DNA of 47,892 nt from Chlamydomonas sphaeroides (GCA_001662425.1 BDDC01000542.1:5416-53307); one strand, 5' to 3'. Shown: positions 35,355 to 46,374, counted from the first letter of the stretch. Numbers and translations: made by a program. Notes: a model not told the origin generated them from the sequence alone.

Positions 35355-36322
35355 ATGCGCAGCGACAGCCGCTGCCAGGAGCCGCTCCTGTCCGCTGCGG
35401 CCTCCACACCCGCTGCTGGGCCGCGACGCACGGCATGCAGGCCGGGATTGAGGCAGGGCGGGCGGCGGGCTCGAGTGATGCGATTTGCTGAGACTCTGAA
35501 GGCCGCGGGCCGAGGCATGAGCGCAGAGGTGCATGGGGCCAGGAGCAGGAGGTCCTCCTGGCCAGGCGGGCCTCCCGAACGGGGCCTGCGCGCCGCTCAG
35601 CGCCTCCGGCACTGTGGCCCCTTCTAGCCCCTCCCCGACCGCTCATCTGCAACACCTGCGGAGTATGGTCATATGCGGTTAGTGGTTAGTAAGGTTTTGT
35701 GCTACACTGTTCTGGTAGGCGACATCAGCCAGGTATTGCGGACGTGGACAGGTGTCATCCCTGGTGGTGGAGGGTGGGTGTCGGGGTCGAGGCATGGGTC
35801 GAGGGAGGTTTGTGTCGGCAGGACCCCTACGCGCGCACTGGGATGCAAAGGTGTGAACATTCAAATCAGTCAGAGCGCTGACGCGTGGCAGACGCGCTTG
35901 CGTCGCTCCGGAGGAGGTCGGACCGACGCGGCCGGTCCGATGCGCATGGGTCCTGCCGGGCGATATCACGGGCTTTTCTGCTCGAGCGACTCCATTCCCG
36001 CTGCTCATACTATACCATCACCTCACCTTACTCCCGAATACAGGGCCTGCACCACGCAGGCCTGCGCGTAAACGCTGAAGAACTTCGCGAACTTTGTCGC
36101 GGCCTTAACGACTCCAGCGCCGTTTCACAGCGCGCCCGTAAAAATCTTCTATTTCTGAGGACGTGATTTCTCTTGTCCGCATAGCGAGAGAAGGTGAGAA
36201 CTGGAAGGCTCAGAGGTGCGACGCTGATTTGCGGCCTGCTTTTGTAGCAAAGGGGCAGTGCGCCAGCGTCAGCTTGCAGGTTGTGCCGCTTCAATTGACG
36301 CCATGCTGATGTCTCGCGACAG

Positions 36323-38122
36323 ATGGACCTCGCGGAGGATGGCGACCCCGACGAGGAGTTCGACTTCGGCGAGGACCTGTTTCCGCCGGGTATGTCTGCT
36401 GTGAGCAGCTACATGGCATGGGCTTATGACAGCTACAAACTTATCCTGCGTTGGCACGTCCGGCCCCGCCGTGCCGACCGCAGATGCCGCAATTCCGCCT
36501 GCAGCCAACGCACTCGTCGCGGCCGCACCGGTGAGCCGGAGCCTGTGCGGGGAGGCCTGAGAACGCGCCACGCGGCGCATGGGTGGCTAGGATGATGCTG
36601 TGGTGGCCTGCCACGGCCTTCTCCAGAACTGCCGCCCTGCCCGCTGACCTCCGCACCGCACGCCACACCACGCACAGTTGGATGGCGAGCAGCTGACGGC
36701 AGCGCTCACGCGGCTCCTGGGACCCAGCCGACCCAAGGCGCTGGAGTGGCCTTGCCTGGGCTGCTGCAGGCCTCTGCAGTACAGCACGCGCCGCGTGCAC
36801 AAAGCTAGGATCTTCAAGCGCACAACACCCGCCCCGCCGCTCCCGGCGGGGGCGCGCGCTCCAAAGGGCGACGCCGCATACACGGACAAGTACTTCACAT
36901 CCTGCATGGCGGCGCAAGGCGTCAACACGCTGCAGCAGCTGGTCGACCTGGTCGCGCCCCAGGGCCCGGCAGGCCGTGTGCCGCTATGCGGCGAGCGCCT
37001 GCTGCCTGGCGTCGCCCTGCCCTGGACGATTGAGGCCTACAACCAGACCCTGGCCGAGGCAAAGGCAAAGACGAAGGCGGCGGAGGTCGCCAAGAAGAGG
37101 GCGACACCTTCAGTCGAGTCGGCCGCGCCGGCCCAGGACGCAACGGCCCCCAAGGACGCCAAGCGGCAACGGACGGCCGGTGGCTGGGCTGGTGATGGTG
37201 AGTGCTAGGCGCTTGATCGAGGCACGCGGCAGCAAGCAGCCGGGGAGCGCCGCCCGGCGGAGTTGTCCGGAGCCCGCGAGCAGCGGACCACAACCTCAAC
37301 CGCAAAGCGCAAAGCGCCCCATACCCACTGGCCGCATGTGAGTGCCTCCCTCGCCCGCCCTTCCCCCTCCCCCTGCTGCCAACCGGCCCGCGCAGCTGGG
37401 CGCGGCGCCGCAGCTGGCCTCGGAGCCACGCGCCTCGCAGCCTTCCGCGCTGTCGCTCGTGCTTGCGGCGTACCTGCCGCCTGCGCCCTACGTGTCCTGG
37501 ACCGACAGCATGTGGTGCGTAGTCATGGGCGGCAGCGCCGGCATCGGCAACTTCGACTTCCTGGCGTCCCTCCCGGCGGGCTCCAACCCTCACTTCGGCA
37601 GCCCCGAGCCCTCCGCCATCACACCGCTCGCGCCGTCGCCGTCGCCGCTGCCCGCGGGCGCCACGGTGCACGTGTCCCTGGCGCGCGGCGCCGGCGGGCG
37701 GCCAGCGCTCACCGCCGACGGCCAGCGGGAGCTGCTGAGGCTGGAGTTCGCTGGCAACCCGCACCCGCACTGCGCCGTGCAGTGGTTGGCGCCGCTGGCG
37801 CCCCTGCAGCCAGAGGTGCTGAGCTGCTGTGCTACCAGCGGCCAGGTGCGCCGGTGGACAGCTAGCGCGGAGAAAGGGAGCAAGCAGATCTTCTCCCGCG
37901 TGACAGGGGACGGGGGGCATGCCGTTGCCGCTGCCGCTGCGGTGCGTGCGCGGCACCGCAACGCGCCCCCGCCGCCCTCCCTGCCCGCAGGAGCCCGACG
38001 TGGCCGTCCTGACCAAGCTGTTTGTGTCTGCCGCCGCGGCCGCCTTCAACGAGGCCCTGGCCAAGCAGAATGCCGCCTTCGCCGCCCTTGCTGCCATCGC
38101 GGCTTCAACCCCCTCGTCGTAG
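36323..38122 (+). CDS. Orphan protein, 437 residues, probably nuclear
   Basis: Proposed exons: 36323-36389, 36484-36530, 36678-37197, 37240-37337, 37396-37845 and 37991-38122. The first two introns and the last have strong sites (GTATGT, GTGAGC, GTGCGC/CGCAG). The two middle introns are only 42 and 58 nt, chosen because they avoid stops and keep phase, so they are less certain. The N-terminus is acidic (MDLAEDGDPDEEFDFGEDLF). A charged helical segment rich in Lys/Ala, AEAKAKTKAAEVAKKR, is followed by KDAKRQR, a nuclear-signal-like motif. The second half has WTDSMWCVVMGG and LRLEFAGNPHPHCAVQW. No known domain was recognised. A subunit of a nuclear complex is a guess from composition only. The start ATG directly follows a possible acceptor (CGACAG), so a 5' UTR intron or an upstream coding exon may exist. 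Confidence 0.6.
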
Positions 38123-38886
38123 ATGTAAGAAATGCCCAAGTGCACGGCACCCGAACGCATCCCATAAGTATTTGTATCTCTGTGATGAGAAGTTTGTTTC
38201 GTCGCACGGTATGACGCACGGACAGACATGGCGGGCTCGGAGACGTGACCCTACGTGACCAAGCAAGGATTGAGGCAAGGCTCGCCGCGGAGGCGACTGC
38301 AGAGGCTGCAGGGCAGGGTTATATTGGGCGCGAGGCGTGCAGTGCTAACAGCGGTGAGCAGACCGCACGTGCAGGTGGTGCCGCAGCTATGTGTGTTGTG
38401 TGAATGAACGTGAGGCCAGGTGTCCGCCCGGGCGGACGGATGACGGTTGCCGGGTTGGCAGTAGTTGATGGTTTTACGGTGATAAAGCTGATGGTTGCAG
38501 GGTACACGCTGGGATGGGCAGGCAGGCATGCCGCGGCGCATCGGGCGGCATGTGTATTGGGACACGTGCGGCCTGTGGAGGCAGGCCAGAGAGGAGCATG
38601 TGCGAGTGACAGAGCGCCGGCCCATGAAACTACAATATGTAAAGCGGCCCCCGGGTATGACCGGGCCCTCGAGTTCTGGAGCGTCCGCTGTAGCCTGGTC
38701 AGTCAAGCCGCTTTCCAGTTACCCCTCAAGCCTCCATGCCCACCCAGCCGTGGGAGCGCCCCTTCAGCATGGCGCCGCGCCGTCGAAAGGCTTCCACCCT
38801 GCGCCACGCCGTACAAATAGCGTCCTACCAGCCGCCCACCCCTCCAGTTGGCAGCTACGCCCAAGATAGCCAGCTTCTGCAGCCAT

Positions 38887-38926
38887 CCCAGCACACATGT
38901 GTGCTGGGGTGGAGCTGTACAGCTCC
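38887..38926. repeat. Two adjacent perfect palindromes
   Basis: A 22-bp perfect palindrome (half-site CCCAGCACACA) at 38887-38908 is followed after 2 bp by a 16-bp perfect palindrome (half-site GGAGCTGT) at 38911-38926. Either could form a cruciform or serve as a dimer binding site. The function is unknown. Confidence 0.85.
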
Positions 38927-39112
38927 GCCACACAGTCGCCTGCCGCCTTGTCATAAGCCGCGCGACCCAGATCAGGAGACGTCTGCTCGTCCCGCAATGA
39001 AACGGCAACGGAGCCCCTGTCCTGTCCCTGCGGCGGCCCGCTGTGCGCCTCAGGGCAGCGAGCAGCACTGTGGGCACCTCGTGCCTGCGGGGCCCAGCGG
39101 GGCACTGCTATA

Positions 39113-39183
39113 TGCGCCGCCCGGGGATTGCACCCGGGTTTGCTGTTTGGAAGTCAGCTACGCTGATGCTGCATCAATGGCGC
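39113..39183 (-). tRNA. tRNA-Gly(UCC)-like sequence, degenerate
   Basis: The 71-nt minus-strand sequence starts GCGCCAT and ends GGCGCA, folding into a cloverleaf of eukaryotic tRNA-Gly(UCC) type: the arm AGCTGACTTCCAAACAGC carries anticodon TCC (39149-39151), and the T arm is CCGGG-TGCAATC-CCCGG. Faults are an A:C mismatch in the acceptor stem, an A:A mismatch at 31:39, T55 changed to G, and no GG in the D loop. No T-run terminator follows. A tRNA pseudogene or tRNA-derived element is more likely than a working tRNA gene. Confidence 0.45.
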
Positions 39184-39416
39184 TCAGGCTGCTGGGGGGA
39201 CAAGCCAGACCTCAGGCTCGCTGCAAGGACGGCTGCGGCCGTTGTTGGCACCGAAGGGGGTACGATCTCACTACAAGCCGTTCACCCGACGTTTGCCGCC
39301 AACCGCCATCCCACCTCGGCCACGGTCATGCAGCCGGACCCCGGCCCCGCGAGCCGCCCACTCGCTCCGCCAGCTAGAGCCCCAGGCCAGCGCCTCCCCC
39401 ACTGCGACAGCTCCCC

Positions 39417-41671
39417 TCACGCCGCCGGCGCCCGGTCCGCCTCCAGCAGCGCCTCCCGCATGGCGCCCCGCAGCTGTCCGCAGCCGCCCAGCGCCAGCTC
39501 CAGCCCTTCGCGCAGCTCGCCGTCGCCCCACGCCCCGCGCACGCTCAGCAGCGTCACCTGCAGCATACCACGCAGGGCGAGGGCATGTGTCAGGGGCCCA
39601 GGGGGCCAGGGCCTCAGGATGGAGCGCCGGCTGGGCGGCGAGCACTCAACGGCGGGGAGCCGGCCGGGGGCAAGGGACGCTGGGGCAACATTCGGCGCTC
39701 CCCGCGACTGCACCAACCGCCGCTACGCCAACCCGCTCCCTGGCCCCCTCATCCTCGTCGCTGCCAGCCCCCTCTCCCGCCCCATCGCCCTGGGCCCCTG
39801 CAGCCCCTAACCCCCTCCTCCCTGGCCCCACCTGGTTGCTGCACGGCAGCAGCGCCACCACCAGGCCGCCCTCCTCCACAACCGCCTCCGCCAGCGAGGG
39901 GTCCAGCAGCAGCCGGCCGGGCGCGGACTTGCTCTGGCGGCGAGATAAAAGGGGCGGCGAGACAAGAGGGGTAGGGGGCGCAGGAGGCGACGCGATGATG
40001 GCGGCTGAAGCGTGAGGGAGGCGCGGCTGCGCGCCCCCGGAGCGTGATGCGCTGGGCACTAGCCATGCAGTGGCTCGCAGCGGCGCCCGCGCCGCCCAGG
40101 CCCTCGCATCTGCCAGCACTATGCCGCATTCGCATGGCCGCACGCGTTGCACATGGCTGCTCTGCTGCCGTCCCACATCGCCCCTCCCTTCCCCCCTCCC
40201 TCCCTCCCTCCCTCCTGCTCGCTCACCACCTGCACCGCCGGCACCAGGTCGTACAGCTCCACGCCCGCGTCCGCGAGCGCCACGCTGGCGGCCGTGACCA
40301 GCAGCGGCAGCTCGGAGCCGCCCGCCTCCAGCACCATGGCGGATACGTCGAATACGGCCTGGAGGGGGAGGGGGAGGCGGGACAGGGAGGAGAGGAGGGG
40401 GAGGAAGGGGAGGGGCGTGAGGGGAGTGTGGGCTGCCGGCCCGCAGCGCTGAGGCCTGTTTACGCCATGGTCTCGCACTGGGCTGGCCCTGCAGCTCACC
40501 AGACGCCGCAGCCCGGGGGCACGCCGCCAGAGGGGTCGCTCGCTCGCATGCCTCCACGTGCTGCGGCTCCAGGGGAACCTGTGCCCCTGCTGCGCCCCCC
40601 GCGGAACGCCCCTCCCGCCACGCCGCCAGGGTACTTGCCTTGGGGAAGCGGTCCAGCTGCACGCTAGCCTCCAGCGCCTGCTGCAGCGCCTGCGCCGCCG
40701 CCGTCTCGTGCTGCGACTGCGCAGGGGGGAGGGGTGGGGAGGGGCCGCACCCCACACGCATCCACAGGGGCGGCAGTGCAGGGTGGCAGGGTAGTGGGTC
40801 AGCGGCGGGGACAGGCACCATGGCGAATGTGGTGCTAGGGGTGGTGGGGGCCCTGCGCGATGAGCTTCGCGGCCATTCTTGGGCAGCTGCTGCTGCCTCG
40901 CGGCCACCCACACCTGCAGCTGCTGCTGCCTCGTGCGGCCGTGCACCCGCACCCAGCGGCCTGCGCCTCCCTTGCGCACTGAGCGCGCTGTGCTGCCACG
41001 ATCGCAGCTGTGTCGTTGGCACCACATCAGGCTGTGCTGAGCGCACTGGCTGGTGAGCCCCTACTTATCCGGTCATAACGGCAGAGGGGAGCACCACTGC
41101 CGCTCGGTTCCGGGCAAACTGGCTTCGAGCTCCCACGTCCTGGTCTAGCACATTACGTTGCCAAAGGTTGCGGGGTTGGCGACCTGCCTGCTCGGCCTTC
41201 GATAGCTTGGCGGCCGCAAAGGACGTGAAGCGGACCTCGCAGTTGAGACGGCCCGACTCCGTGAACCCTAGCTTGACCTCGCTTTGACGGGGTCCAAAAC
41301 TGAGGACGTAGGTCAAGGGCGGCGAGAGAGGGAGGAGGATGGGGGCAGTGGGCTTGATGCGCAAGCACGGGCGCAGGGGCCCTGGCAAGGTGGGCAGGCG
41401 CGCACCCCCAACTTACACGCCGACCATGACCTTGCTTGTTCCGAACTCGACGTATGCGGAACCTTTTGCTTGTGAGAGCGTTCGCGTGTTGATGACTGCG
41501 GTCGGCGGCCAGAGCAGCGTTCGCGGCAAGTCGGCATGCAAGGCAGGCGGCGGTAAGCGACTGAAGCCTGCGCGACAACATGTCATGACACAGCTTACAT
41601 ACGCTACGGAATTCCTCCAGGCCTCTCCCGTCGGCTCGCCCTGATGTGCTCGCGTCCATGGGTTCCGCCAT
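39417..41671 (-). CDS. MTR3: Exosome complex subunit MTR3 (RNase PH-like ring)
   Basis: Seven exons, 41671-41599, 41495-41417, 41299-41188, 40716-40639, 40358-40227, 39933-39832 and 39557-39417, give 238 residues; plant MTR3 is near 256. The order is typical: GRADGRGLEEFRSVF, SQAKGSAYVEFGTSKVMVGV, FGPRQSE, ESGRLNCEVRFTSFA, then ALEASVQLDRFPKAVFDVS, VLEAGGSELPLLVTAASVAL, ADAGVELYDLV, LLLDPSLAEAVVEEGGLVVAL and VTLLSVRGAW. MTR3 is a structural subunit of the six-membered RNase PH ring of the RNA exosome in nucleus and cytosol. The exon 1 donor was set at GTAT/GTAAGC since it alone restores phase with the CGCAG/TCATC acceptor. Introns 3 and 4 both use GC donors (CAG/GCAGGT, AAG/GCAAGT). The gene lies head to head with ATP23. 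Confidence 0.93.
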
Positions 41672-42171
41672 CGTCAACGCACGTCAAGCCAAGGCACGAA
41701 GCTATTTGTATGCCCGCTGACGATACGCGCTGCTATCCGTGGGCGTGTTCTCGTAGTTGATAACTTGGCGCCTTGGCGGTGCTCTGTGAGTCTGTCCTAA
41801 GTTAAAGTGAAATTTGGTTTGCGACTTGGTGAAGCTGTCGCGTGGGCTGGAGTGCAAGGGGAGGGAAACTCTGGACGGGGTTGGGGTTGTGTGTGACGGA
41901 CACGACAAACACAATGCCTTCGTCGCAACCTCCTTTCCCACCTTGAGGAACCTCAATGCAACATCATTGCTCGATCGTATACATATTGCCAGCATCGGGC
42001 TGCGTGTAACTCCACAGACCTTGAGCGTGCGTGCGTTGCAAATCAGCGCTTCTAGCCCAGCTCGTTGTTAGCAAGATAAAAAGTACCCTAAGTAGCAGTT
42101 ATACATACGTCACAAACAAGCTGCAAACGGCGAGCGGGGCGCACACGTTCTACGCCATCCCCTGCCAAGCC
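41672..42171. promoter_or_regulatory. Probable bidirectional promoter, MTR3 and ATP23
   Basis: 500 bp between the two divergent start codons. It is clearly less GC-rich than the flanking coding DNA. A TATA-like GATAAAAAG lies at 42074-42082, about 90 nt upstream of the ATP23 start. Nothing else is recognised. Confidence 0.4.
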
Positions 42172-43518
42172 ATGTCGACGCCCGCCGACGAGCCGGAGCC
42201 CGCGCCCCTGGAGGCCATGACTCGGGCTGACGTGGCGACAGCCCTGGAGTACGGTCTCGCAGCGGGGCGCACCATCCGCAGCCTGACACGCGCGCTGGCC
42301 GAGGTGCGCACCCAGGGCTCCGCCCCGGCCCGACCTGGCCCCCGGCTGCTGCCCGCCTCGTGTCCCGGCCCTGCTGGTTGTGGCGGCCTCCCGTTTTCCT
42401 CCTGATCTCACCCTACCACTCTCCTGTCGTCGCCCCAAACGCGCCCACGCGCGCACTCGCCAGGCGGGCTGCCCCGTGGACCGCTCCTTCTTCCACGTCA
42501 CCACCTGCAGCGCCGCTGTGGGCGGCGGCTTCGCGCCGGGCCACGGGGTGAGTAGTGCCGCCCCCCTGGCGGAGCACGGGATCTGCGGCCCGCTCCATCC
42601 TGCCAACCCCGCCCTCTACCCCAACCACAGCACAGCAAGCGGCCGGCCCATCCCGCTCGCCCTCCCCACCCGGCCCCTCGTCTGCTCGCTGCCTTGCCTG
42701 CCGCCGCTGCGCCCCCACCATGGGCTGCAGGTCATCCTGTGCGCCAACCGCCTGCACAGCCGCCGCGAGGTGCTGGCGGCCGCAGCCCACGAGCTGCTGC
42801 ACGCGTACGACCACTGCCGGGGAGGCGGCGGCGACGAGTGGGAGCCGGGCAGCGGGGCGCAGGCGGGGCCGGCAGCGGGGAGACAAGCATGCGCGGCAGA
42901 GGCGGGGGGAGCGGGGGGAGCGGGCGCGCGGCCGGGGCCTGTGCCGTGCACGGCGGCTGCGGGAGCCGGAGGAGCCACGGGCGGCGGCGGCTGGCGGGGG
43001 CTGGACTGGAGCAACTGCCACCACCACGCGTGCACCGAGGTGCGGCAGAGGGGGGTGCGGCTGGCTGCTGGGGCAGAGGGGGGGGGGTGCGCCTGGCTGC
43101 CTGCATGGGGCGGAGCGGGCCGCTACAGCCGCCGCGAGCGTCGTCGCGAAGCGGACCAGCACGGACCACAAAGGATGGCACCGGCGCGCCAACCCATGCT
43201 TCCAGTCCCAGCCCACCCCGGCTCCTCCAACCGCCCTGTGGGCCCCGTGCGCCGCCCCAGATCCGCGCCGCCAACCTGAGCGGCGACTGCTCGCTGGCCG
43301 CCGAGCTTACCCGCGGCAACCTGCCGCTGCTGCCCACGGGCTGGGCCCAGCAGCAGGCCGCCTGCGTGGCGCGGCGCGCGGCGCTCAGCGTGGCGCTCAA
43401 CCCGGCCTGCGGGGGGCCGGAAGGCGCGGCGGCGGCGGTGGCGGCGGCGCTGCCGGCCTGCCTGGCGGACGTGGCGCCGCTGGGGCCCACGGACGCGGCG
43501 GTGCGGGTGCCGCCGTGA
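42172..43518 (+). CDS. ATP23: ATP23 mitochondrial inner-membrane metalloprotease/chaperone (peptidase M76)
   Basis: Four exons, 42172-42303, 42464-42547, 42731-43039 and 43261-43518, all phase 0, give 260 residues. The zinc-protease motif HELLHAYDHCR is present in full (HExxH). The family's Cys/His-rich LDWSNCHHHACTEIRAANLSGDC follows, then QAACVARRAALSVALNPAC and a final CLADVAPLGP, where the family usually has C-F-D-T-x-P-F. In yeast ATP23 processes Atp6 and helps F0 assembly in the intermembrane space. An insertion of about 60 residues, rich in Gly and Ala, separates HELLHAYDHCR from LDWSNCHHHACTE; in most homologues these are only some 10-15 residues apart, which explains the extra length. 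No classical presequence is visible, as is usual for intermembrane-space proteins. Confidence 0.95.
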
Positions 43519-46374
43519 CGGCAGCGGCCGAGCCCGGGGGCCGGACCCAGGGGGGCCCGGGGTCCAGGCCCTGACCTTACCCGGAGCCGACCGCGGACAC
43601 GGACATGTCGAAGACAGGGGCGTCGACGCGGAGGAGACGCAGACGCGGGCGCGGTGACGTGATGACCGGGGGCGACGGTGTGGCCCCCCCTGGCGCGCTA
43701 CCCTGGGCAGCGGCGGGCGCTGCTGCCGGGCGCCCTGCGCTGCGGGCCAGGGGCAGCCGGTGGGCCCCGAGCGCCCCGGCACCTTGCTCTACGCCGTCAA
43801 GCGGGCGACAGGAGCCCGCCGCCGGGGGCCGTGCAGCGCGCCACGGGGCGAGCAGGCGGGCAGGCGGGCAGGAGGTGAGCGCTGGGCTGGGGGCGGTGTG
43901 GCGCGTAAGCGTAAGGGCGGGGCGATGGCGGGGCCGATGGCGGGGCCGATGGCGGGGCGGGGCAGGGGCGGCAGCGTGGCGCCCCTCACGGCGCGTGAGG
44001 CCCGCCCGCCTCGAGCCCTGGACCCGCCGGCTCCTTCCCGCACCCGCAGGGCGATGGGCATGCGACGGATCGAGGGGCGTGCACCCTGGCTTTGCGACTG
44101 GCGCCCAGGCAGTGGCGGTGGCGGTGGCGGTCGCGGCTGGCGCAACAGCTTGGCAGCAGGTGACACAGCGCGATGGGCGCCATGGACACAACGACACAAC
44201 GAAGAGCGAACGCAACGAATTGACGGGATTTGCGCATGGGGTGAGGGGTGAGGGGAACGTGGCGGGGCGAGCAGCACGTTGGGGTGCGTGCGTGTGGCGG
44301 TGTTGGCGACCGGTACGGCGCGGCCGGGCAGGTCGGTGTGACAGCTTGGGCCGGCGCCCCATCGCTTCGTGTGAATGGCTCGATGGCTAGCGTGGACTGC
44401 TGGGTGGCCTACTGGATGGGGATGCGGCTCTCAGTTTATTGTGTGCTTGTTAGACTGGTTAGTGAGGTCAGCGTGGAGGGGATGTTGCGATGCCCAGAGT
44501 GTGGGACGGAGCGCAGTGTGGACTCGGGTGCGTCAGCAGTGCTCGTGGTTCGGGCCGGTGGCGAGTGAAGTGCTGGGCGGCGGCCGCCGCGTTGGGCCGG
44601 TGGGGGTGATGACAGCTTGTGGGCCGGTGGCTCTGGGGCTCCTGCGCTGACCCATGCGTGGGGGACCCAACTGTAGCGGAGAGACGTCGCGAAGGCAGGC
44701 GTGAGGGACCCGAGCCATGTGTGTTTGCGCCAGGCAGCTAGGGGTACGCACCCAGCGCATGGTGCTGGCAGGCCAGCCGCTGGCAGCACCGTGGGCGCTT
44801 GGACTCCCTGCCCGCCAACGGGACGCAGCGGGCAGGGAGTCCAAGCGCACATGGGCCCATAGGGCATGATGCGCGGACCTGGGGACCGCAACTCAGGTCC
44901 TGCGGACCAACCGCAACTTCACAGCCGGACTGGGAAAGCGCACCAGACAATGCACAGAGCACCGGCAATGATAGTCGGCAACGTGGGGGGTGATTTGGCC
45001 CCTTTCCCTGACGTTCTCGGTCGTCTACCTCGACCATCTTGACAATGAGACATCCAGGAGCACCCTCGGCCGAGGGTGTGACTCGCAGCCGCCTAGCGCT
45101 CACGTCCCGCCAGCTGCCGCCAAAGCCCAGCGTGTGAGCCCGGACCTGGACCGACTACAGCGCACATGAACAGAAGAACGATGCCAATAACCTATAACCT
45201 GGACCTGCAATTATGCGAAAACGACAAGTCACCATGAGTGGGCCCAGTTGCCGGCATAGGCCCACGCCGCCTACGAAGCCTGTGCTCGTGCCCTCGAATC
45301 CGAGCGGCCGCACCCTATCCGCTTGATGTCAGCCAAGGCCTGGCAGCAGGTTGCCGTGGGTCCCCGGGGCCCTTGGGCTCTGGGTACCTCTCCTGTGGCG
45401 GGGGACTGAACTGCCGTCGTGCGACGTCCGCGGGTCAGGATAACATCAGGGGAGATCTCCCCTACCTGTAATACTCCGGCTACAGGCCTCCGATGCGGCG
45501 GCGGCCGTGTGCGCAACGCGTAAACGGGCTCCTGACGGTCGCGGCTGTAAGGTGGCGGCTCGGGATCTGTACGGGCGTGCGCACGACGGTGCCGCCAGCG
45601 CGTTAGCTGCCGGGGCTGGCGGGCGGGGGCGGGCGCGCAGCCCCCCTCGCAGGAACCGCTCATTTCATACGGCCGGTGCCATTGGCAGATCACCCGAGTT
45701 AGAAGGAGGAACGAGTGCCTGCAATCGGATCTCCAAGGGCCCGAAGCCAGTGCTCCAGGTGCCTCAACGCCATGGCCGTCACGGTGTGGGAGTGCGGCCC
45801 GGCCTTGCCCTTCACCGGTTTAGCATTATATAGCTCATTTGGGGCGCGTAGCACGGCGGCGATCTGGGGAAAGGGCTCGCGACGCCCCCGTGACGATTTG
45901 AACTGCTGGCTGACGCAAGACTGCCAGCAGCCCGTGCTAGACGCGCTGTATTGATAGGATATGGGGCAGCGTGTTCAAAACCTTGGTTGGCCTCTGCCAC
46001 AGTAGGTCTAGACCTGTCTCTGTGTTTCAACCATTTGCAATGGGAGGGCGCGGCTGGAAACTGCTAGGTCGTGCCAGTGCCCCATACCTGTGTACAGTTC
46101 TCACGCTACACGCACTATCTTGTAGCACAGCGCTTCACAACGCGTCTCGCTGCACGGCACGGAGTAGAACCCTAGCCTGCTTGTTGCGCGGACGCCTCGG
46201 CGCTAGATTTGGGTCTCGCAAACAACAGCGGTGCTCAGCAGGCGTGGCATAGTCGCGCCAAACCACCACAACCTTGACCATCTGTGGCGCGCAGCACTGA
46301 ACTCAGCAGCGCAGCCTTGAGGCACAGCAGCGCATGGCACAAGCACTGAGAGGGTCTATACCGTCAGTGGATCC
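43519..46374. other. Gene-poor intergenic stretch, 2.9 kb
   Basis: Holds the 3' region of ATP23, short GC-rich simple repeats (GATGGCGGGGCC units near 43924-43960; GGTGGC units near 44105-44130) and a long perfect hairpin at 44795-44848. Open frames on both strands are Arg/Pro/Ser-rich and unsupported by splice signals. The last part (about 46100-46374) is probably the promoter of the translocase gene. Confidence 0.4.
44795..44848. repeat. Perfect 21-bp inverted repeat with 12-nt loop
   Basis: The arms 44795-44815 and 44828-44848 are exact reverse complements. A smaller 7-bp hairpin (GGTGCTG / CAGCACC, 44761-44790) lies just upstream. No T-run or gene end is adjacent, so it is not an obvious terminator. 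A small-RNA precursor or a foldback transposon remnant is possible. Confidence 0.8.

Larger units (their letters stand above)
33732..36322. other. Intergenic stretch with decayed exon copies, 2.6 kb
   Basis: Contains two pseudo-copies of the last MTR3 exon (listed separately). The remainder shows no gene that I can support. A short open segment near 36060-36160 (minor, AT-richer) reads like protein but could not be joined in frame to the gene at 36323. Confidence 0.4.
38123..39416. other. Convergent intergenic region
   Basis: Lies between the stop of the orphan gene and the stop of MTR3. TGTAA signals for the plus-strand gene occur at 38124-38128 and 38638-38642. It also holds twin palindromes and a tRNA-like sequence, listed separately. 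No coding gene is supported. Confidence 0.5.

Noticed and set aside
36060..36166. Possible coding exon upstream of the 437-residue orphan
   Set aside because: Reads like protein, but no donor in the right phase joins it to the ATG exon at 36323, so it was not added to the model.
44215..44235. Short string resembling a conserved 18S rRNA segment (GAATTGACGGGA)
   Set aside because: Only about a dozen bases match and the neighbours do not; chance or at most a tiny fragment.
45271..45693. Minus-strand frame of 140 codons
   Set aside because: No domain, no splice support, and unremarkable composition for this DNA.
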